From: Gammaproteobacteria bacterium
GTDB lineage: Bacteria; Pseudomonadota; Gammaproteobacteria; JAABTG01
Direction of reading: 5' to 3'
Length of the DNA: 64,000 bases
Assembly: GCA_034522055.1 (NCBI GenBank)
Contig: JAXHLS010000002.1
Coordinates: forward strand, 3,615,549-3,679,548
The position numbers and the translations under genes were made by a program. This document shows, piece after piece, positions 59,181 through 64,000 of this stretch. Positions within the stretch are counted from its first letter, which is position 1; every line of letters begins with the position of its first letter. Under the pieces are notes generated by a model that was given only the letters and a program-made list of their open reading frames with translations, did no database searches and was not told the DNA's origin.

Positions 59181-60920
59181 ATGAAGAAACCTGTAATCAT
59201 CGGCCTGGTGGTCGCGGTGTTGCTGGCCGCAGCCTGTGCCCCCACATCGAAAGAGGATACGGGATCCGCCGTGACGCCGGTGCCGGATGGCAGCGGCGCG
59301 CCGCCGCCGGGGGTGACGGTGGAGCCCGCCGCGCCCGGGGCCGGTGGCGTACGCCACGAGCTGGCGGTCACGCCGTCGCGACCCAAACAGGCCCACACGG
59401 CGCACCCGGCCGGTCGCCCGGTGGCGCGGGCCGACACCTTCGCCGCCGATCTCGCGGCCCTGCGTCCCCCCGCGGAGCCGGTGAATCGCGAGAACTACCA
59501 TGGCTTCCATGACCATCCCCTGCGGCTGGCCGCGGAGGATCCCTTTTCCACTTTCAGCATCGACGTGGATACCGGCGCCTACAGCAATGTGCGCCGCCTG
59601 CTCCAGCGCGGCAGCATGCCTCCGGCGCACGCCGTGCGGGCCGAGGAGCTGATTAACTACTTCGGCTACGATTATCCCGCGCCCGCCGGTCGGGAGCGTC
59701 CCTTCCGGGTCACCACGGAGATAGGCCCCACCCCCTGGAACCCCCAAACCCGGTTGTTGCACATCGGCCTCAAGGGTTACGCGGTACCGCCTGACCAACT
59801 TCCCGCCAGCAACCTGGTGTTCCTGGTGGACGTGTCCGGCTCCATGCGCGCCCCCGCCAAGCTGGGCCTGCTCAAGAACGCCCTGCGGTTGCTGGTGGGT
59901 CAGCTGGACGGCGATGACCGCATCGCCATCGCCGTCTATGCGGGTGCTGCGGGCACGGTGCTGGAGTCGACCTCGGGGGACCACAAGGCCGCCATCAAGG
60001 CGGCCATCGACGGCCTCACGGCGGGTGGCTCCACCAACGGTGGTGCGGGCATTCGGCTGGCCTACGACCTGGCCCGCCAGGGCTGGATCGAGGGCGGCGT
60101 CAACCGCGTCATCCTCGCCACCGACGGCGACTTCAACTTGGGCATGGTGGACTTCGATGCCCTCGTGGGCCTGGTGGAACGCGAGCGCGGCAGCGGCATC
60201 GGGCTGACCACCCTGGGCCTCGGCGCCGGCAACTACAATGACCACCTGATGGAGCGCCTGGCCGACGCCGGCAACGGCAACCATGCCTATATCGATACCC
60301 TGGCCGAGGCCCGCAAGGTGTTGGTGGAGGAGATGAGCGCGACGCTGTTCACCATCGCCCACGACGTGAAGATTCAGCTCGAGTTCAATCCGGCGGTGGT
60401 GGCGGAATACCGACTCATCGGCTACGAGAACCGGGCCCTGGCGCGCGAGGACTTCGCCAACGACCGGGTGGATGCCGGCGACATCGGTGCCGGCCATACC
60501 GTCACCGCCCTCTACGAACTCACCCTGGTGGACAGCCCCGCCCGGCGCCTCAGCCCCGGGCGCTACCAGACCCCGGTGGTGGCGGACGGCGGCCGCGACG
60601 GCGAGGTGGGACTGCTGCGACTGCGCTACAAGACGGCCCATGACGGCGCCAGCGTCCTCCAGGAGAAGGTGCTGGCGGTGTCGGATAGTGCGCCCCTACT
60701 CGCCGAAACCAGCCAGGATTTTCGTTTCGCCGCCGCCGTGGCCGCCTTCGCCCAGCGCCTGCGGGGCGGCAAGTATCTGGAGGGCTTCGACTACCCTGAA
60801 ATACTGGCCCTGGCCCAGGGTGCCCGCGGTGACGACCCATTCGGCTACCGGGGCGGATTTCTCCCCCTCGTGGCCCTGGCCGAGGCGCTGGAGTCGCCGC
60901 CGGCGGCGGGGGGGAAGTAG
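59181..60920 (+). CDS. YfbK-like lipoprotein with von Willebrand factor A domain
   Basis: 579 aa. Lipobox VLLAAACAPT (lipidated Cys ~19), a Pro/Ala-rich linker, a DUF3520-type N-terminal part (FSTFSIDVDTGAYSNVRRLL), then the vWA domain with the metal-ion site FLVDVSGSMRAPAKL, GGSTNGGAGI and ATDGDFNLGM (~210-400), and a C-terminal domain (DFRFAAAVAAFAQRLRGGKYLEG). These proteins are often next to an ECF sigma / anti-sigma pair, as here. Function is unknown; surface or periplasmic protein binding is likely. Confidence 0.87.
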   Translation: MKKPVIIGLVVAVLLAAACAPTSKEDTGSAVTPVPDGSGAPPPGVTVEPAAPGAGGVRHELAVTPSRPKQAHTAHPAGRPVARADTFAADLAALRPPAEPVNRENYHGFHDHPLRLAAEDPFSTFSIDVDTGAYSNVRRLLQRGSMPPAHAVRAEELINYFGYDYPAPAGRERPFRVTTEIGPTPWNPQTRLLHIGLKGYAVPPDQLPASNLVFLVDVSGSMRAPAKLGLLKNALRLLVGQLDGDDRIAIAVYAGAAGTVLESTSGDHKAAIKAAIDGLTAGGSTNGGAGIRLAYDLARQGWIEGGVNRVILATDGDFNLGMVDFDALVGLVERERGSGIGLTTLGLGAGNYNDHLMERLADAGNGNHAYIDTLAEARKVLVEEMSATLFTIAHDVKIQLEFNPAVVAEYRLIGYENRALAREDFANDRVDAGDIGAGHTVTALYELTLVDSPARRLSPGRYQTPVVADGGRDGEVGLLRLRYKTAHDGASVLQEKVLAVSDSAPLLAETSQDFRFAAAVAAFAQRLRGGKYLEGFDYPEILALAQGARGDDPFGYRGGFLPLVALAEALESPPAAGGK

Positions 60921-60954
60921 GGGAGTGAAAAGGGACCAGAAGCGAGGGAATGGA

Positions 60955-61294
60955 CCAGAAGTGAGTGAATAGACTAGAAGCAAGTGAATGGTGAATAGAC
61001 CAGAAGCAAGTGAATGGTGAATGGTGAATGGTGAATAGCAATAGCAATAGCAATAGCAATAGCAATAGCAAAAGCAAAAGCAAAAGCAAAAGCAAAGGCA
61101 AAGGCAAAAGGCGACGACGGGGGGGTGGCTGAAGGTGGGCGTTTCCGCTTTGGCTTGAGGGATTTGGTGCAAGCTGGCGTGCCTTGATGTTACTGCCCAC
61201 GCCAACCAGGAGCCATACTCGCTGTACCATTCACCATTCACCATTCACCATTCACCATTCACCATTCACCATTCACCATTCACCATTCACCATT
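60955..61294. repeat. Composite repeat region: TGAATGG heptamers, CAATAG hexamers, and inverted ACCATTC array
   Basis: From 60955 degenerate AGAAGCAAGTGAATGGTGAATAGACC units occur twice; TGAATGG/TGAATAG heptamers at 61011-61037; then (CAATAG)n and (CAAAAG)n/(CAAAGG)n hexamers to ~61110. After ~115 bp of unique DNA comes ACCATTC, the reverse complement of GAATGGT, repeated almost ten times at 61226-61294. The inverted pair could fold into a large hairpin. The array stops five bases before the sigma-factor ATG. No gene lies in 60921-61299. Confidence 0.9.
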
Positions 61295-61299
61295 TCCCC

Positions 61300-61851
61300 A
61301 TGCCCGTCCCCACCGACCCCACCGACGAATACCTCATGAGCGCCTACGCGAGCGGTGACGCGGATGCCTTCGACATCCTCTACGGGCGCCACAGGAACGG
61401 CGTGTACCGTTACCTGCTGCGCCAGTGCGGCGGACCGGAGGTGGCGGAGGAGTTGTTCCAGGACGTGTGGATGCGGGTCATCGGCATGCGCCGGCGCTAC
61501 CGGCCCACGGGCTCCTTTCGGAGCTGGCTCTACGGTATCGCGCACAACCGGCTGGTGGACCATTACCGCCAGCAGGAGCGTTCCCGGCTGGTATCCGGCG
61601 ATGGGCCCGAGGACCCCGACCCGCGCCCCGCCATGGACCATCAGGCCTTCATGGCGGACTGTCTTAAGCGCCTCATGGCGTTGCTGGACAAGCTGTCGCC
61701 GCCCCAGCTCCAGGCCTTCCTGCTGCGCCAGGAAGGGGGGCTCGGCCTCGAGGACATGGCCCGCGTCATGGGCGTGGGGGCGGAGACCGCCAAGAGCCGG
61801 CTGCGCCATGCCATGAGCCGGTTGCGCGGGGGGCTGGAGGATTGCCTGTGA
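61300..61851 (+). CDS. ECF-type RNA polymerase sigma factor
   Basis: 183 aa. Sigma-2 region (DADAFDILYGRHRNGVYRYLLR, VAEELFQDVWMRVI, SFRSWLYGIAHNRLVDHYR) and sigma-4 (LSPPQLQAFLLRQEGGLGLEDMARVMGVGAETAKSRLRHAM). The ATG directly follows a heptamer array, leaving no ribosome-binding sequence. The stop overlaps the next gene, its likely anti-sigma factor. It probably controls the vWA lipoprotein locus, but targets are unknown. Confidence 0.88.
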   Translation: MPVPTDPTDEYLMSAYASGDADAFDILYGRHRNGVYRYLLRQCGGPEVAEELFQDVWMRVIGMRRRYRPTGSFRSWLYGIAHNRLVDHYRQQERSRLVSGDGPEDPDPRPAMDHQAFMADCLKRLMALLDKLSPPQLQAFLLRQEGGLGLEDMARVMGVGAETAKSRLRHAMSRLRGGLEDCL

Positions 61852-62522
61852 CAGGAAAGAGAGACCAGGAGTTGGCGGCCCTCTACAGAGTCGCCGCCAT
61901 TGAGGAGCCGCCGGCCCACCTCGACCGTACCATCCGTGACGCCGCCCGGCGCGCCACCCGTTCCCCTCTGGCGCGCTTCACCCCCTTCAGCGGTCGCTGG
62001 CCCCTGGCCCTGTCGGCCGCCGCCGTGGTGGTGATGACCACTACCCTGCTGATCTACCAGGTGGATCCGGACCCGATCCTCGTGGACGAGGACATGGTGC
62101 CGCGCCAGGAGACGGCGGCGCCGGCCCCGGACGCCGTGCCGGCCCCGCCGTCCGCCTCCGACGCCGCCACTGAAAACCGGCGGCCCGCACCCGCGAACGG
62201 AGATCCCCCGGTACTGCTGCGGGAGGCCGTTCCCCCTCCCGCGCCTGCTAGCGACCGGGCCTTGCCGTCACGGGAAAAGGAAGGAGGCGGCACGCCGGCA
62301 CGCCTGATGCACCTGCCGCGGAGCAAGGCCATGGACCAAGCGCATGACGACGATGCCGGGGCCGGCGGATTGCCGTCCGGGGCGGCGGCGGAACTGGCCG
62401 CCATCCGGCGGCTCGTCGAGACGGGGGAAACAAAGGTCGCCCGGCGCCGCCTGGAGTCCTTCGTGGAGCGCTACCCGGATTACGAGTTGCCTCCGGAACT
62501 GGACGCGTTGCTGCGCCAGTGA
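61848..62522 (+). CDS. Anti-sigma-factor-like membrane protein
   Basis: 224 aa from a GTG overlapping the sigma stop (GTGA). Residues 1-45 are cytoplasmic and helical (LAALYRVAAIEEPPAHLDRTIRDAA), a single membrane helix follows (PLALSAAAVVVMTTTLLIYQV), then a long Pro/Ala-rich periplasmic part and a helical end (AELAAIRRLVETGETKVARRRLESFV). The layout and position fit a membrane anti-sigma factor, though no zinc motif is present. Confidence 0.72.
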   Translation: MTGKRDQELAALYRVAAIEEPPAHLDRTIRDAARRATRSPLARFTPFSGRWPLALSAAAVVVMTTTLLIYQVDPDPILVDEDMVPRQETAAPAPDAVPAPPSASDAATENRRPAPANGDPPVLLREAVPPPAPASDRALPSREKEGGGTPARLMHLPRSKAMDQAHDDDAGAGGLPSGAAAELAAIRRLVETGETKVARRRLESFVERYPDYELPPELDALLRQ

Positions 62523-62640
62523 TCCATGTCGGGATGAATCCCGACCCACATCCGTGCCCCGGGAACGGGCGGTGGTGGTGTATCTGGGGGCGGCTGTAAG
62601 TCGGTTGTAGGTCGGACTTCAGTCCGACAACCGGCTTCCG
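62523..62640. repeat. REP-like palindromes downstream of the anti-sigma gene
   Basis: GTCGGGATGAATCCCGAC at 62528-62545 followed by CCACATCCGTGCCC, and GTAGGTCGGACTTCAGTCCGACAAC at about 62607-62631, a variant of the second palindrome type. Same family as at 4.8-5.8 and 13.6 kb. Confidence 0.8.
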
Positions 62641-62665
62641 CCATCCGCCCGGACAGGCCCCCTGG

Positions 62666-62898
62666 CCAGGGTGGGCCGATCTTGTCGACAAACTTTACAG
62701 TTTCGCCGTGAAAAAGCTTGGCGCGCGCCATGAGTTCCTTCCCTGGAGTGTCGATTTTGGAGACGTAATGTTTCCGCTAACCGCAATATTCAACCGGTCT
62801 GACGAGCAGACTTCTGATTCCGCTGGCCTTTCGCTCGTCCGACCCCGACCAGGATCGGCCGATCCTGTCGGCGAACTTTACAGTTTCACCGTGTAAAG
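62666..62898. repeat. Pair of ~50-bp direct repeats upstream of the PEP-CTERM gene
   Basis: CCAGG-GTGGGCCGATCTTGTCGAC... at 62666-62716 and CCAGG-ATCGGCCGATCCTGTCGGC... at 62849-62898 share GGCCGATC, TGTCG, AACTTTACAGTTTC and CCGTG. The second copy has the inverted arms CTTTACA/TGTAAAG. They lie 60-290 bp upstream of a sigma-54-type promoter, where enhancer-binding activator sites would sit. Between them only a short ORF without evident homology is seen. Confidence 0.65.
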
Positions 62899-62958
62899 AA
62901 CGGTATCGACTCGACCTGCCGGTCCTATGATATTGATTGTTTTGAGTATGCTGAACCC

Positions 62959-62973
62959 TGGCATGCGGTTTGC
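62959..62973 (+). promoter_or_regulatory. Sigma-54-type promoter of the PEP-CTERM gene
   Basis: TGGCATGCGGTTTGC has the -24 GG and -12 GC dinucleotides separated by exactly 10 bases, matching TGGCAC-N5-TTGC. It lies ~43 bp upstream of the PEP-CTERM protein start. PEP-CTERM genes controlled by sigma-54 and the PrsK/PrsR system are known, which supports the call; the regulators are not in the window. Confidence 0.72.
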
Positions 62974-63015
62974 CTATTTAATGAGTGTTGCGTGTCCGGT
63001 CGCGGAAGGAGAGCA

Positions 63016-63600
63016 ATGATGCGAGCATTGACATCGATTGTGTTATTCGGTTCGCTGCTGATCGCGACGCCAGCTTGGTCAGCCACCTTTCTGCTCCCCA
63101 CCGACGGACTGGATCCGGCTGGCCAGGAAATCTTTCAGATCGAGGAGTCCATCTTCATTACCGGCCAGATCTCGCCGGGCTCGATCTCCGTCATTCCACC
63201 CATCGTCATCCCGGCCACCGCAAACGTCTACGTCGTGCCCAACGACAATTGGGATTTCGCCAAGCCGATCCCGGCGGATGTGACCCCAGGCGGTGCACTA
63301 AACTTGGCAGGCCTCGCCGAGACGCTGACTGGGGTGTTCATCGACGTTGAGTTGTGGCCCGCCCCACTTACGCCGGGCGAATACGACATCGTGATTGACG
63401 ATGACTTGAATGGCATCTTCGATGGCGGCGTATTCGATTTCGTCTGGGGATCGGGTCCGGCGCCCGGTATTGTAGTGGTCGCTCCCGTTCCACTGCCCCC
63501 CGCACTCGTGATGCTGGCCCCTGCGCTGGGATTGCTCCTCGGTGCCAGACGGCGCGTGATGGATCCGAGGTCGACGAGGAACCCCGCTACAAGGTCGTAA
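63016..63600 (+). CDS. PEP-CTERM (VPLP-type) sorted exoprotein
   Basis: 194 aa. Signal peptide (SIVLFGSLLIATPAWSA), a beta-rich middle with no cysteine (IFQIEESIFITGQISPGSIS, DIVIDDDLNGIFDGGVFDFV), and a C-terminal sorting tag: VPLPPALVML, a hydrophobic stretch and LLGARRR. The tag is read by an exosortase, which cleaves at the VPxP motif. AAGGAGAG precedes the ATG at 63016. About 16 residues follow the RRR cluster, longer than the usual few. Likely an extracellular or biofilm-associated protein. Confidence 0.78.
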   Translation: MMRALTSIVLFGSLLIATPAWSATFLLPTDGLDPAGQEIFQIEESIFITGQISPGSISVIPPIVIPATANVYVVPNDNWDFAKPIPADVTPGGALNLAGLAETLTGVFIDVELWPAPLTPGEYDIVIDDDLNGIFDGGVFDFVWGSGPAPGIVVVAPVPLPPALVMLAPALGLLLGARRRVMDPRSTRNPATRS

Positions 63601-63628
63601 CCAGAGAAGACTTAATCGGAGAAGACTC

Positions 63629-64000
63629 ATGAACAGACTCAAGACACTCGCAATCGTCGCCGCCATTATGGTTCCGGTGTATGCGCATGCGGTGGTGCTC
63701 GTAGAGACCAGCGATCCGGGCTTTTACAACAACAGCATCGGTACGCTGCTGAACAGTACCAACGGCGGGGAAAGCGGTCCGTTCCCGGTCTCCAACGATT
63801 CAAATCTCAACTTCCCGACCGCACCGGATCTGTCCACCGCCGATGCCGTGCTCGGCAACTGGCTTACCGATCCGTTGAATCTCAATGCCAACTGGGACCT
63901 CCTCGCGGCCATTCCCAACAGCTGGACCGTGGGTACCGAGGTGGCGGTCATCTATCAGTTCGATACGCTGGCGGCGACGAACGTGGTGGCGAACTTCGGC
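63629..64000 (+). CDS. Secreted protein, N-terminal part (runs off window), probable PEP-CTERM substrate
   Basis: 124 residues to the window end. Signal peptide (TLAIVAAIMVPVYAHA) then VVLVETSDPGFYNNSIGTLL and many Asn/Thr residues, typical of extracellular beta-rich proteins. CGGAGAAG precedes the ATG. It follows the PEP-CTERM gene by 28 bp, so probably belongs to the same transcript; the C-terminal tag cannot be seen. Confidence 0.65.
   Translation, partial: MNRLKTLAIVAAIMVPVYAHAVVLVETSDPGFYNNSIGTLLNSTNGGESGPFPVSNDSNLNFPTAPDLSTADAVLGNWLTDPLNLNANWDLLAAIPNSWTVGTEVAVIYQFDTLAATNVVANFG

Noticed and set aside
59181-60920. NorD assignment for the vWA protein
   Set aside because: It has a lipobox and YfbK-type domains, stands next to an ECF sigma factor and is not in the nor operon; NorD is cytoplasmic and larger in a norQ context.

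Overview
This window is a high-GC proteobacterial chromosome segment. It most likely comes from a sulfur-metabolising, facultatively denitrifying gammaproteobacterium of the Chromatiales / Ectothiorhodospiraceae type. That placement is inferred from gene content: a nirS-type nitrite reductase with full heme d1 biogenesis, cNOR, two cysteine-less DsrC-like proteins, two secreted DsrE-like proteins, a persulfide dioxygenase, a decayed piece of a photosynthesis gene cluster, PEP-CTERM proteins and dispersed REP-like palindromes. No rRNA gene or complete tRNA gene was seen.

Layout. 0-6 kb is an integration hotspot. It holds the end of a RIT-type recombinase trio, truncated genes, a phage-type integrase with a small excisionase-like gene, 3' halves of tRNA-Thr(CGT) and tRNA-Pro(GGG) that look like attachment-site scars, a broken nuclease gene, a PIN/RHH toxin-antitoxin pair, and a 1.1-kb array of palindromic repeats containing a ~330-bp tandem duplication. 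6-12 kb carries molybdoenzyme maturation genes (mocA, xdhC), hydrolases (one apparently catalytically dead, one truncated), an ETHE1-type persulfide dioxygenase and a secreted DsrE-like protein. 12-13.5 kb is a self-inhibited Fic enzyme with a likely operator. 13.5-19 kb holds an HhH protein coupled to a secreted ClpP-fold protein, a HIT protein, a relict photosynthesis locus (puhE remnant, intact heme oxygenase, bchE/acsF chimera) and a CHAD protein with a membrane partner.

19-30 kb: DUF1028, then a small protein + amidoligase + class I glutamine amidotransferase operon, a Crp regulator, an Hsp20 / DsrC-like / coiled-coil block, an aldehyde dehydrogenase-reductase-DsrE-metallohydrolase block, a CDF exporter, and a KefB/C-type remnant broken by a 10-bp slippage repeat. 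30-36 kb is a type I restriction-modification locus whose hsdM and embedded rhuM are frameshifted while hsdS and hsdR remain open. 36-44 kb holds a flavin reductase, a CysB-like regulator coupled to an SLC13 transporter, a second DsrC-like gene, and assorted transport and regulatory genes.

44-59 kb is the denitrification island: DUF2249, nirI, nirS, nirE, nirC, nirF, nirD, nirL, a nirG-nirH fusion, nirJ and nirN on the plus strand, then a DNR-like regulator and orf-norC-norB on the minus strand. Three FNR/DNR boxes precede nirI, nirS and the nor operon. NirS reduces nitrite to NO, the biogenesis genes build its heme d1 from uroporphyrinogen III through siroheme, and cNOR removes NO. 59-62.5 kb is a vWA lipoprotein plus an ECF sigma / anti-sigma module bounded by heptanucleotide repeats. 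62.5-64 kb begins a PEP-CTERM locus with a sigma-54-type promoter.

Heptanucleotide tandem repeats (GGAATAG/TGAATGG types) and REP palindromes recur throughout, and many genes show clear decay, so this appears to be a repeat-rich, actively rearranging genome.
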